Below, in pieces: positions 1-20,730 of a DNA stretch of 64,000 nucleotides. Source of the stretch: Ascaris suum (taxonomy: Eukaryota; Nematoda; Chromadorea; Rhabditida; Ascarididae). The notes under the pieces are model-generated. The model worked only from the letters and a program-made list of their open reading frames with translations. It did no database searches and had not been told where the DNA came from. Position numbers and translations under genes: made by a program. Where the stretch lies: assembly GCA_013433145.1 (NCBI GenBank), contig CM024168.1, positions 8,812,184-8,876,183 on the forward strand, given 5' to 3'. Every line of letters begins with the position of its first letter. The stretch's first letter is position 1.

Positions 1-635
1 GCAAACTTGTCATATGAAAGACATCTGCAGGAAAGTTTGCTTTTTGGGACTTTCGTCGCTCTCCTTCTAGTCGCGTTAGAGGGAATCCACCATCCTCAAT
101 GCAAAATATCGTTAACACTCAACGACGCAGACACAGACGCCACACAAAACCATACGTTTCCAATCATTTCTTTCGTAGCGGAAAGGAGGACGGGGGTGGC
201 TAGGCTGAAATCCTGCGGGTGGAATAAAGCTGTTCTCGTCGCATGCCCATGGCGCTCTTCGTCGCAACCGTCAGCTACCCCGACGGACCCATCTACATGC
301 CCTGCCAGAAACATTTAAATGCAGCTAATAGAATGAGGTATCATACATATCATCAAGGGTGTGCGCAAGAGTCGTTATGTGGATGTGATTGCCATCTAAA
401 TGATGTTGCCTCTACTTTATTGTGCGAGGAGAGAGAAGAAACGAATCATAAAGAAGAATGAGGTCATCTTCAGCTCAAAATTTCGATGTGTCATGAAGTG
501 GGTGAATGCCGTGTCCCCTTTTCCCTCTTCCCCGTCTCCCCCCACCCACCACCCGGAGTAAACGACAATCGCGGTTGATAATTTCATCATGTTCTATGTT
601 GCATGCAGTGATTACTTATCAGTTCTGCTGTTCAG
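1..635. other. No gene recognised
   Basis: No exon can be supported here. The open frames overlap on both strands at 7-318 and 96-314, have no recognisable domain, and lack a coherent pair of splice sites. A C-rich tract lies near 520-555. Confidence 0.5.
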
Positions 636-3600
636 CAGTCGACAGCAAGCGATGAAAAGCGCCCATCAGGTCATGACAGCATCATCAAGGCGCATCCTAT
701 TCGCGCCGAAGAGCTCTTTGAAAGAGTCAAGAAGCTCTCAGGTTAGTTGCATCGCAGCTGCAATCTCGGCTCCTTTTGGAAATAGATTAAAATCTTTAAC
801 GATCGTCCATCTGTCTACTGCTTTTTGATGCATATCCCATTTCATAAACTTCTCAGAAGAATCCTTTCTGCAACTTTGTTCCTGTATATTCATGCCAGCC
901 AGCTGTCTTCTACCGCCACAAGGAAAATTTCCAGTGTAAGCGTTCCGTATAATTTCTTCCAGCTTTTCTGCACTTCCTGCGGCGACATTTTGTTAATATC
1001 ACCGGAAAATTGTTACAGGATCTTTTTGGTGTTCTACAAATGCATCATTTCTTAGCTGATAAATTCAAAAAGCATTACTGCAATTCACTTCAGCATGCTG
1101 CTGTCACATCTGTTTAGAACTGAGCTGCTTGAAAATGCACAGACTTGATTTAATGTGAGGATCACTGTGAGCATTTCCAACTGGACTTAGTCTATAATAG
1201 GAGCAATGCATTCGTCCGTCTCACAATCCTCATATGACGTACTTTCAGGAACATACGTGCCAGCTATTGTAAATGGAATGTTGTATTTCTTGCCGTACAG
1301 TAAACAAGACGCACGTTCAACAGCCGAAAACACCGATAACTCGGAAACTACGGTTAATGCTCACCGTCTAAATAAAAATAACATTCATTAAGGGATATTG
1401 TGGCTAAGGACTAATAGTTGAATGAAGAAATGGATTTACTGACATTGAGTGGTGCTTTATACAGCTTATTCAAAGCAGACATTTTGATAGATGATTCACG
1501 TTTTTGTTTTGAAGGATTCATAAATGTGAGAAATAAATACTTCTAAGTCAAGGCGATTTGAGAGAGAGAAATTTTTGGACCTTATCAGTGAATCTTTGCG
1601 AGTCGTTAGTAAACAACGGCATCTTCGGTACGTCTAGCATCCGCTTCTTCTCGACAATACGAAATGTTGTGGCATGCCTCTATTTGAAAGCAATACCTTG
1701 CAGATCACCTCCTTTTTCTTACTGTTATGTATCGCAACAAGTGTCCTGTCATAAGACGGGTCAGGTTGCATTCAGTAAAGCGCTCTTCTATGGCTGCGTA
1801 ATGGCTTACCGTATTTTTTGATTTCAATTCTCGTTCTATTCTCTCACGTTTCCGGGGAGAGTCTTCTAATCAAGAAATGATGTATTCAAAAAGTCTTTCG
1901 CTGAAAGCAGCATGACATATGTTTCAGGCATAAAATTCCCCATAGAGGTATAGTGCATGAAATGTTTCCAGATAGAATATAGCTAATATGAATGTTCACT
2001 TTGCGGAGCTTTTCAGAAGGAGTCGAAATCAAGCTGCAGCCCATCATGCGAAGACAACGCCTCAACGAGCAGCTTAAGCGACATTAAATTCCATCTCACA
2101 CAAATCGAGAAACTCGTTGGCAGAAGTGAAGTGATCAAAGCTGCCGTGGTACGTTCTTTCAACTGCAGGAATTTGCTTCAAGCAATTATTTAACACGATC
2201 AGGGCAACATTATTGACTAACACCACGCAATACGATGCTTGGGCGTTTTTCGGCCACTGTGAGGAAATTATTCACTTCTAATGTATTACACAGAAATATG
2301 ACGGTCGAAGAGGATCAAAGTGACCCCTTAAATAAAAACAGGTGATAACAGCGACAAAAGTCACGTAAAGCTAGAGCCTTCACAAATGCTGCGGGAAAAC
2401 CCGATACTAAAATGCTCGGGTGCAATATTGGATTGAGCACTGCCACTTCCTTTCGATAAAATCCTACTTTAAAGTAGTGAAAAGGATGAGAGTAAAAAGT
2501 TTTTGCAACAGCCCTTACCAAAACGTTTCGAATTTCATAAAATAGCATGTAGCGTCAATGATTTCAAAATTTCCACTTTTCCACTCTTACAATACAACTA
2601 ACTCCATTATTGCATCATGCGTACAAACTGATTTAAATCCTGCTTTAAAAGTGCTTAAATACTTGAAGCGATTGCTAAAATGCAGAATTTAAGTCGTGGG
2701 AATAAAAGCATCTTTCGCTGCATACGATGAGGATGGTTCCGACTGCATGGTGGGCGATGGTCCACCTAATCAGTTGATTCCTCTCTTCACGTTGGCTTTC
2801 TCTGCATCAACGACCTGAAGTGGAGTTTCGTATATACAAGTTTGACAGCATCTTTATCTCGGCCAAAATGTGCACCTTGGGCCTTACCTCAAGCCGTCTC
2901 ATGTTTTTGCGAAATGTCTGAGAGCCACTCAATCGTAATAAGGTGGTTATTTTCCCCACTAAAAAGAGGATGCACGATCAACAGATGCACTGCAGAAAAA
3001 ACCTAATAGAGAAGGAAAAATGAAGATAGCGAAAGTGGCTATGCACGCTTCGAATGAAAAGATGAGAAAATGAGCGTTGCCATCACAACTGTGTGAAATT
3101 ATGTGGCTGGGCAGCTTGCAGCGTTTGTTCATATGGAATGGCGAGAAAGTAAAGCATTTTGCTAGATAATGGCATTCCGCCTTTGTCCTTCCGCCTCAGC
3201 CTACGCCTAATGAATGGACTGTCCCGAGCACAAATGAAGAGCCTCAGCTAGATTGGCAGAATAATTGAAAATCGCCGGAAAAAAATCGGATTTATATCAG
3301 TAGAATAGTTGGGCTCGTCGAAGCTACTAATAACGGAACAGTTCCATTTGTTATGATGAGATTTTTGTAGAGAGCACAACATAATGAAGTACCAGCGACA
3401 CCAGCCACATCTGCTGCTTTACACAACGGTTCTGAATTAATTCCCGGCAGTTCGTTTGCTTCTTTATTCTGGTTTCTAGATAAAGCCGGTTCGTTAATGT
3501 TGTTAAAGCCTCACTTCGGCTTTCTTATTTCCTATTGGCTATCGGACAGCTTTACTGCTCCTCCACCATAGAAAATAATAAAATTTAGGCTTTACTACGG

Positions 3601-6600
3601 TATTTTATGTTATCAGTCCAGGTAGTCGAGCGACCATTGCAGTGGTAGTAGGTAACGGCATGAATTTAGTGCTATCCTAGGTGAACATTATCTAAGTGTT
3701 AACACTGATCATTATTCAGCTTTTGCATATAATACCATTTTGCTGTAATTATAAATAAAATCAACGTATTGTTTCACCGTTAGCATAATTGCAGGTGTAA
3801 GTGTTAGCGAACTTCGCAATGCACTTGTAAAAGTGAAGCGCCTTCAAGAGAAAGAGCAAATCGAATGCAATCCCTCTCCTGGTGAGCATTAAAACACAAT
3901 TAAATTGCTTCAGAGCATTTTGCCAAAAAGTTATTCTTCCCATCAAGGTTCTCATATGATATGCGCTCAAAAGTTTTTTGCTGAGAAAAATAGTTGACCA
4001 CTTCTCGACGAAGTTATAAATCAACTGCACCGCTGGAATGAACTCCTCGATTTTGCTTATAAATCTGGAGAAAAGAGAATTCACTTCCAATTCATCGTTT
4101 TGTGCCTATTCACTAATTTTTACAGCGAGTTTATAAATTTATCATATCAGATCATCGAATTTACTATTCTTAATAACCAAATATTACAAAAGTTAACACG
4201 GATTAACTCCATGTCTTCCATTTCACGGATTCTTTCAATGCCAAAAGTGAGAAGTTTATTAGTAAATTCGTCGTATTAGTGAAGTGCGCTGGTAAAGTGC
4301 GAATGAGAACCGATGGTCTCACAGGTAAGTGACCCTTTAGTTCAGAATTGATGAAACTGAAAAGGTCGCTCACGACTATAATGTTATTTGCGATGAAACA
4401 ACACTGCGGAAGCACATAAGGGGTTGCTCGTTAGAGACATTCTACAAAGAAGATTCGTTGAAGACAGAGTCACAGGAAATTTGGTCCCTGGACTTTCGAT
4501 ATTCCAGCAGTTGCTCCACAGATCCACACATTTTTAGTTCGCAAGTAAATGACTTATAACAAAACAGTCACATGTACTTCGCAAGCATTCCCCTTTTCTC
4601 TACAAAAACGAGTTTCATTTCTTTTGAACGAATGGGGAGGGAAAGAAGATGTTGCAGACGATTTCTGGGGAGCAGTCATCCGGCTATGTGCAATCCTGTC
4701 CTCATCGTGTGTGCGGTGGACTGAAATTCCTTTTTTCAATCCTGACATGCCATTTGGTGAGATCAACGGGGCAGCATACAAGACTGCTTTTTTACTTCGT
4801 TCACTCGAGCAGGTAGAACGTCCTTGAAGTTGCACTCTGACCCTAGCATACCAGTGTCCAGACAATATATTCGAGTGGAAGTGTATACACTTTAAAAAAA
4901 AGGCTGAAGTGAAGCCTTTTTTCTTGGATCGTGTGTTAGAGGGAAAGGTAAATAAGGGGATTTCCTTTCCATGCAGAATTTGTTCAAGAACACTTAGAAG
5001 AGCTGTTTCAATACAGACCACAGCCACAACCTTGAGCGTTTAATATGAGTCTGCTTGGCCTATTGTAATTGACCATGGCTTGGTCGAAAGGTCCAGGAAA
5101 ACACCACATGTGACGGGCTTACTTTTGAATGTTAGCGCACTGTTCATCAGCATTAATCGATAGCATGAATGGGAGTCGGTTATGAGATTTTGCAACGCAA
5201 AACATTGCAGCAATTTCAGCAGGGACAACTTCACCTATACATACAGCGAGCAGTTTCCACTCAGTGGTGTCGGACGACAGTATGCAAACTGCAATTGGTA
5301 ATACAGTTATTTCGATTTCCCTTCACTTCAGAGAACAGAACTCATTTTATTCATTGTTTTCGCCGTGCAATCGTTCATCGTTCTTTTGATAACGCTAAAG
5401 TCGATTAATTTCTGGGCCACAACCCTAATTATTCACAGAATAAGTGGGTAAAAACAAGGCCTTTCATAACAATTAAGAAATGTTGGATGGCGTATTTTGT
5501 GCTTTTTAGACGCTCCCGAAAAATGGCTGCAAGAGTTAAAAGAGGAACTCGGTCTTCTTCAGAAGGAGTTCGCTGTCACGCCAAGTGACACCTTGAACAT
5601 GAGGTAATTAATTCGATGCACCTCTACAAAAGCGAGTTTTAGGTGAAGCTGTAATAAATACGTTTCATCCCGCATTTCCCTCTATGAATAATTGATAAAG
5701 AAAAACAACGAACGATATATTTCAATCACGCGGTATCCAGTAACCTTTTGCCTGTTTGTCTAAGACGGAAAGTATGTCTCTAATTCGGTGCTTTTTGTTG
5801 GTGATGAATGGAAACTGTCTGATCATTAAAAAATTTCAAACTTTCAAAGCCTTTCATTTCCAAAACGTTGACTATACCACGTGCATCAAAATAACGCTTA
5901 AAGTAATGCATCGGCAAGTTTTCCCGCTGATAGAGGATCCGCAGTGAGTAGTAAGAAGTTTTTAACTATACTTCACATTAAATTTATCATCCAGAGCTAA
6001 GCGTTGTCTTTGGGGCTTTGAGACGGCGATTCCTCAAGTTTGAAATCACTTCATCCTCCGATTGGCCAAACGATTCTGGAGGCAAAGATCAAAACTTCGT
6101 CTGCAATTTCAGGAAGGAAAATGAAAATACTGCAAATAAGCATGCAGAAGACGGAGGAAAGTTATATAAAACAGCTTCGCCAAGCAAACCTGCAACTGCA
6201 GCCGGTGCGGAAAAAGTAATTGCGTCTTCGGCTGAAAGTAAGCGAATCTTTTTCGATACGACAATAAGCAAATTTTGCGTAGCTCAAGCTTTATAGGTTC
6301 ACATATATTTTTTTAATCTTGTAATAAAAACGACTGCGGCAGCAATCAAATAAATCAACGCTCCAATGAGATCTTGTTATGTTTAGTGGTTGGCGTGGTA
6401 ACTAACGCAGATACTCGGGTGGATCCAAAATGACTATATAAACACTAGTGGACAGCTCATGCACACCTCACGTACAAATAAACATAGAGTGCACGTTTTA
6501 GTGAAAATGAGTGCTTTAGCCTTATGAGTATCATAATTTTTATGGAGCTTCGTACTGCAGATATCATATCCGAGGGAACACTGGCTGAATTGAAGAACGA

Positions 6601-7890
6601 AATGATGTCATCCGAGAGTCTGTCAACAAGCGAAAGGTTTCTTCGGCTGTCGTTTGCTACGTTTTTATGTAAATGTGGGGAATGTTCGCGAACTAAACTC
6701 GTTGATATGGCATCCTATAAAATTGAAATGATATGTACGAAAATGCTTTTAGCAACCAAACTTTGACGACTGCAGTATTTCGGTAAATATCTAGCTGGCG
6801 TACAATGACGTGTCTAGGCTAGGCTACCTTGCGAAATGAGCCTTATCTAATGAAATACACCCTGGTTCTTACAAAATTCCCCACACCTGAGGAAGTTATC
6901 GCTTATTCCCATCCTTCCAGCTGCAGTTGCTCTTGCTAGGTTTTCTTCGCTCGTTCATCAGCAGTTGCTAGCTTGTTAGACCAGTTGCGCTGGTTTTGTC
7001 TTGCCGAAGTGCTAATCAGTCACAGGCTACAATAATTGGAAAGATTTGAAAACATTTGACGATAATTGATAATCGTCGTCTGCCCGTCGAATTTACACAT
7101 TTCAACCTCTAGTGTTACTTCGCAAGTGTATAGTGAAAACGACTTCTTCATTTCTTCTTCAATTCTGCCAATGATTAACAAGATGTCTTTAAGCAGTCTA
7201 GATGGGGCTCACAGCGGCAGCAAAAGGTCCGGATCCGATGAAGACCATCTAAGAAAGGCAGTCAGATCGCCGAGTTTTACGGATCTGAGGACGGCAATCG
7301 AGGTTGGTTTTGACAGTTCATTCCATTTCAAAGGGAATTTTTGCTTTTGTGTTTTTCTTTTATATTTCGTTAACAATTGTAGAACAAATCTTACCGTGGC
7401 TGGCGAACTTTGAGAGGTGAAAGGCAGGAGGGAAGGGGAGAGGGGGAATTCAAAATTTTTAAAATGTTTTGATATTTAAGGATGCAACGATGTTACTTGG
7501 TAATCATTAAGTGGCGTTAGAATTGCTGATATAAGAGGAGAGGATATCACTGTGTCTTTTCACTGTGCTCAGCGATAATAATATTTTAGAGGGGCCCTAG
7601 TCTCATATGGGATGAATAGTGGGCAAATTGGAATGTTGCATTTGCACAAGAACAACGACATTCCCATGTGATAAGTTTCTCGCAAAACGCCAACTCCAGT
7701 TCCATTTTATTACTTCAACGATCTTCAAGCGGATAAACTTTAGCCATCCGAATTTGGAAGTGCCGAATTTGATGCTATTCAATCAATGCTATAGAAATGT
7801 ATGCGTAAGGTGTCGATGAGTTAGGGTAGTTAGTGACGGTATATACTAACGAAATAATAATTGCAGAGGTTATCGACGACAAGAACTTGA
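636..7890 (+). CDS. Unrecognised serine-rich gene, exon fragments, model incomplete
   Basis: I do not recognise this gene. Candidate exons are 636-741, 2017-2148, 5510-5603, 6023-6237, about 7168-7302, and a short last exon 7867-7890 ending in TGA. Exons 1 and 2 join in phase (both phase 0) into a serine/lysine-rich stretch (SSLKESRSSQ followed by KESKSSCSPS), then a helix-like IEKLVGRSEVIKAAV. Exon 3 encodes an acidic helix (EKWLQELKEELGLLQKEF) and ends in phase 2, which fits exon 4 (FLKFEITSSSDW, then lysine/alanine-rich). Exon 5 (SKRSGSDEDHLRKAVRSPSF) to the last exon is in phase 0 and ends AIERLSTTRT. The joins 2 to 3 and 4 to 5 do not match in phase, so at least one exon is missing or a frame is wrong. 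Exon 4 has a second, coil-like frame (MQKTEESYIKQLRQANLQLQ). The composition suggests a disordered, coiled-coil intracellular protein. This is inference. Confidence 0.4.
2149..5509. other. Long intron or missing-exon region
   Basis: Sequence between the second and third tentative exons of the serine-rich gene. The phases on its two sides do not match, so an unseen exon probably lies here. The longest open frame is on the minus strand, 4554-5027 (157 codons). It has no recognisable domain and no supporting splice structure, so I do not call it a gene. Confidence 0.4.
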
Positions 7891-8969
7891 ATCGCTCTTT
7901 TCGAAAACAAGCTACACCCTCACACAAAACAGTTTGCTATGGTATCCACGTTTACTGCAAAACCTTATGATATGCTCGAAGCAGATAGCATCCACCTTTG
8001 TTGTTAACTGCAATGGTTCTCCTTTGACACATGCATATTCTTCTCTTCCAAGTACCCTATACACATTTGCTTTCAGTTTTCACCTCCTATCATCCTTCAC
8101 CCCCCTCTCCCCGCTCCCCACCCGCCTCGATGTTCCCATGTGAGTCAGAATTGCTGCTAATACTGTCACTGCAGCAGCCGCACCCCACCTTGATTACCAA
8201 GCAAACATGGAAATGGCGTGCTCGGCATTTTCCTCTGTAAATTCTTTAAAATAAAACTCTCATCGAGCTGTATCGGATCGCACCAAACACTGCAATTGCA
8301 TCTCATCTCTGTGTGTCACCGCCCCGAAAAAATTCACCAAGCATACATCGAGAGGCGTTCCGTTTGAGTGAAATGCATTGATACTGAATAGAAGAGTATT
8401 TGGGAAAGAGAAAGCAATAGGAAGGGACAGCCCAAAGATAACTGTCATATGTGGATTAAAGCGTGACGTCGCACATCACTTTCGAAAAGAAGCTAAGAAA
8501 CTATAAGTGCGTGACAATTATGAGAGCGACCTTTGGTGGCTTTTCGGTAACATCAAAGAGTGGTTCACGTCAAACGATAGCTCGGACGTCTTAACTTGTG
8601 TGGGACATAAACCCATGACGCGAGTCCGCTGGCTTTCAACAGAAGTTCATATTTCGATGACGCGCAATGAAGAAACGCTCCCGAAGGAATCTGTTACGAT
8701 TCTGTGTGTCGTCAATGTCAATATCGCAGTTACTGTGGCCATCAAACGAAAATAGCACAACGCTATTTTCTAGGGGTTTAACATTCATCTTCGATAGAAA
8801 GTTGGAAAGATGTTCTTCTCAAAACTCCGGATTGCCTATTTTGTTGCGCATTTGGCTTTACCGCAACCTTTCTCGTATTTTGTTCCCATCAATCAACCTG
8901 TAATGCTGATGTTATACACGTAACTTCAAAAAATGGAGGTGTTTTACATTTGCATTGTTCGTCATTTAG
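7891..8969. other. Intergenic; possible 3' processing signal
   Basis: No gene is supported. An AATAAA hexamer near 8249 lies about 360 nt beyond the tentative TGA at 7888-7890 and could be the poly(A) signal of the upstream gene. A C-rich tract spans about 8095-8125. Confidence 0.35.
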
Positions 8970-9014
8970 CGCATTCTATCCCAGAACGAGCACCTCGTTC
9001 TGGGATAGAATGCG
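8970..9014. repeat. Perfect 21-bp inverted repeat with a 3-nt loop
   Basis: The left arm is 8970-8990, the loop CAC is 8991-8993 and the right arm is 8994-9014. The right arm is the exact reverse complement of the left over all 21 bases, starting from the core CCCAGAACGAG / CTCGTTCTGGG. Pairing stops on both sides at once (G at 8969, T at 9015). The tight loop and lack of mismatches suggest a recent fold-back or template-switch event. Confidence 0.95.
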
Positions 9015-9582
9015 TGGATGGAGTATATGAAAGATGCTATCGAGCAGTATATCTGGAAGACAGTCCTTCACAATCTTATAGTATAATATATGCAGGTCGA
9101 GTTTTATTGATTTGTTCTAAAGCAACGCATCGCAAAAATAGCGAGTCTTTGCTTACAAGACCACTGGAAAGGATGCGAAAATAGCTCATGGAATGCTGTT
9201 TTCTTGAACAGGCGCCATGTGTTTTCGATAAGCTGAACAGTACTGGAAATGAGTACCACGTGGGAGGACAGTATCTAAAATTGGCCAACATCTTACGAAA
9301 GCCCGTCGAAAACGCTCGAAGCATTTGCGTTGAAGGGAATTTAAAATACAGTTAGTCACTTTTGATGTTTTTATATGAATTTTAAAGCAGTGCTGGTGCC
9401 AAATGAGCCCGCAGATCATCAACGACATTCTCTTTTTCTACAATACTCGAAGAGGACAATCGTATATTCAATTGATTTTTAAAACATAGCACTTTTCAGC
9501 AGTTATGTCTAGCTACTAGACGTAATAAATTGCTGATAATTTCTCCCGCAGAAGTGCCGGTACTCCAACATCGTGCCGATTT

Positions 9583-9777
9583 TTAGTTTCTCCATTCATA
9601 CACTTCAATGCCTTTTGGAGAGCACATTGTTCTCACCGATTTGTCATCGTTCGCAAATCTACGGCGCCCTTCCAGTTGCGTCTCAATGCCGAAGGCTCCG
9701 TTGATGCGATCTCGCAACGTTTGTAAAGCGGCTTCTGCTGTTTGACCGTTCGACCGCCTACCTCTGCGGTTAATCAT
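9583..9777 (-). CDS. Possible coding exon, unrecognised
   Basis: A minus-strand frame of 64 codons has protein-like composition, rich in charged residues and alanine (QTAEAALQTLRDRINGAFGI, then QLEGRRRFANDDKSVRTM), ending in TAA. It is richer in GC than its flanks. A T-poor acceptor-like CAG lies inside the 5' part (CCGCAG|AGGTAGG). I recognise no domain and found no partner exon. The next minus frame upstream (9774-9959) overlaps it by a few bases but looks less protein-like. It could be the last exon of a minus-strand gene or a chance frame. Confidence 0.25.
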   Translation of the reverse strand: MINRRGRRSNGQTAEAALQTLRDRINGAFGIETQLEGRRRFANDDKSVRTMCSPKGIEVYEWRN

Positions 9778-10732
9778 TGCAGAACTTTCGAACTCCTTAA
9801 CTCTTTTAACTTAAGGTATTCAAATAATTCGACCACAATACACGTTGCACCTGCCTCATCCGCCAGATGTTGACCAATTATCATAACACTCACCATCTGT
9901 CGCTTCCGAGCTGGTACACATGAATCTCCCCCCGAAGTGTATAATAGGTAAATCTTCAATCTTGCGAAGCGTGCTACTTCATAGCAACGAGCAGACTAAA
10001 CTCAAAATCGAATTCCCTGATTGAAGCTGAAAAAGTTGTAATGTTCGACCACTGCAAAGCCGAATTGTGCGCTCCATCTCTCTGAAATACGCACATTTCA
10101 AATGTCTACGTTGTCGTTCTCATACCTTTGGTGGAGTTCATCAAATTTCAGGTTTCAGTGCAGGTCTATTTATTTCAACTCACTTTATGTGCGTTTTTTT
10201 TGATTTACTTGTTTTAAATCGATTTAAGTGGCCTTTTGGAACAGACGAGATTATATTTCGTTTTCCTTTTGTTGCGACGTCTTTCTTCGTTTCTTTTGTT
10301 TCGTGCTTTTAACCAGTGCTATAGTGTGGCGGCGTTTCCATTACTAGTGCCTGTAAAAACGCATACATCCTTACATTTTCGTGCTGAATGGAGGACGAAG
10401 TACCACCGACCCCTCCCCCCCTCCGTTTCCCATACAGCTTCATCGTAGAGATGAACTGTTGCGGCCATGACTACCAAGCACCACCCAACGATCGTGTTAT
10501 CTGGCCGCAATTTGCTTGCTTCTTTGTCCACGTCAAAGAACTTTATTTTTGCATGGATGTAGCCGGTTGTGCAGTCACTTCTGCTAATAATGGTTGATCT
10601 GCATAAAATGCAGATTTTTAATTAAGTACACTGCAACTTGCAGTTCCATGATGGTCAGGTTTATGCACATTTGGAATTGCATCTGATGGGTGGAAGAACG
10701 GGAGGTGGATGAGCAAGTGAGTGTGCAAGCAG

Positions 10733-11146
10733 TCATGCAACATTTCGCGGGCGCTTAACTGCAAAGTTTCGTGATGTCGCAACTGCAAAAGGGCTGAGGT
10801 CGGTAGTTAGTGAGTCCTGTTGACTTGCTGGGTTACCCCTAGTTCTATTCGTCCCTATTGTATAAACATGAGAATGCGACTGAAGGAGGTTTGCTATAGG
10901 CACAGGACGCACGATTAAGACGAGTGCCTTGCGTTGTGATGTGTTAGCTTTCATCCTCCTCAATGTCGTCAACTGCCATTTCTGACCGCACTCGTACACG
11001 AACCAAATAGGAATTTCAGGACGTTCAATGGCCCTCCTCCACCGAAAAAAGGTATGACACTGTTCACAGTAGTGTGGGAAGCCTCGGCGTGAGTCAGGTG
11101 TCATGAGCTGGTGCAAGCGAAGTAGCTTGTTGCGCAAGGAACGCAA
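10733..11146 (-). other. Long minus-strand open frame, probably not coding
   Basis: This frame has 137 codons and no recognisable domain. It contains one CxxC pair (YCEQCHTFF) but no second pair that would make a zinc finger. No splice site or paralogue supports it. It lies just upstream of the insertase gene, where promoter sequence is expected. Listed so the stretch is not left blank. Confidence 0.15.
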
Positions 11147-11520
11147 AGAAACTGTGACGGTTCATCTGCCTTCACTACATCCTCTAGTGTTTCGTTAAAA
11201 TCACTACTGCTTAGAGGAGCACCTACCAGCGAAAGCTTCCATTCCCCACCCATGTGTTATCGATGAATTTGGAAAAACATTCGATTATTTCGAACACCAG
11301 GAGCACGACCTCGGGAGGCGATAGTGAAGCACATTCTCCTTAACAGTAAACTTTGTCCACAGGTACATGCCTGCCCGACTAACAGTGAAAATTCTTTCAG
11401 TCATGCCCAAGAAGTTGTAAGCCTCTACTTCACTCTCCCCTTCCAGTGTCCTATTTCCGACCTCCTAGAGCGTTCCCAATGGCGAACCACTGTGGCTGTG
11501 CAGCCCTATCGCCACGTTCA

Positions 11521-11531
11521 TTTTATTGCAG
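11521..11531 (+). promoter_or_regulatory. Likely spliced-leader trans-splice acceptor of the insertase gene
   Basis: A T-rich tract ending in TTGCAG lies 8 nt upstream of the first ATG (11540) of the OXA1-like gene. In nematodes, a 3' splice site immediately before the initiator ATG, with no donor nearby upstream, is the usual sign of spliced-leader addition. A conventional 5' UTR intron would look the same. A cDNA carrying a leader here would decide. Confidence 0.55.
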
Positions 11532-11539
11532 GGTTAGAA

Positions 11540-20010
<8,471 letters not shown>

Positions 20011-20427
20011 ATGCTGGTAAAGATTTATAGTGCTAACTATAAAAGTATACCCGATTAGGGGGCAGTCGTTTCGTTGCTCGTTTTTTTTTGCGTTTATATC
20101 TGGTTGCTTTACTGATTCAACTTTGCTAGTAGTAAGGTTCCAACCTTCATTGCCAGTTTCTACCTTCATGCGAATGCAGTAGATTTTCATCCTTAGGTTT
20201 TTTTCTTCACTCTCTTCACATTTCATGTTGTTTACTGGAAAGAAATTGCAACGCTACGATTAGGAAAGCACTGATTGTAAGCACATCTGCTTCTGGATTG
20301 GTGGAATCGGGCTTGTTTTATGATAATAGATATGCTCACAAAAGTTCGAGTAAATTTTTCAAAACTTCAATTCATTACTGCTGGGTGTGCGTGACATCCT
20401 ACACAAATCCCAGGTAAGCATTCGCCC
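20011..20427. other. 3' flank of the insertase gene
   Basis: No further exon is evident. I see no AATAAA close to the stop codon, so the poly(A) signal is variant or further away. A short poly(T) run lies near 20080. Confidence 0.4.
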
Positions 20428-20730
20428 ATGCTTGCACCAATTCTAGATCTTGTAATATCGAAGGTTGCTGCGAATGTCTCATCTCAGCACCGATCCCACT
20501 ATTGTGTAAAACTCGGTCATTACCTAAAGTCTGCAATTCCGAAAAACGCAGCGTCTCGTTGTTCGCTTCTTGAGGGCTTGCATGCTGAATTACATAGCAA
20601 ATCACATCGGTTTGCATTCGTATTTCCAATGTTAGAAATATTAAACGCCGAAATTACAATCTTTGCAAGTGAAAGTTTCGGTCGGCGGCATCGACGACGA
20701 TTACTCGGCAGCAAATTCGCCGACTTTCAG
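20428..20730 (+). CDS. Possible exon, unrecognised
   Basis: A plus-strand frame opens at 20428 (MLAPILDLVISKVAANVSSQ), stays open for about 100 codons and ends at a good donor (GACTTTCAG|GTGAATG at about 20730). An acceptor-like CCCAG lies just upstream. The middle is mixed, and the 3' part is basic (FGRRHRRRLLGSKF). I recognise no domain. The minus strand is also partly open here, and no matching exon was found on either side. It is not in phase with the insertase terminal exon. Real exon of an unseen gene, or chance. Confidence 0.25.

Noticed and set aside
633..741. Alternative frame of the first tentative exon (HPIRAEELFERVKKL)
   Set aside because: It looks helical, but when joined to the next exon it meets a stop (TAA) after about 23 codons. 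The other frame is in phase with a 44-codon exon and continues its serine-rich composition.
4554..5027. 157-codon open frame on the minus strand
   Set aside because: Low-complexity and unlike any family I know, with no splice or start context. It is opposite in strand to the gene whose intron it appears to lie in.
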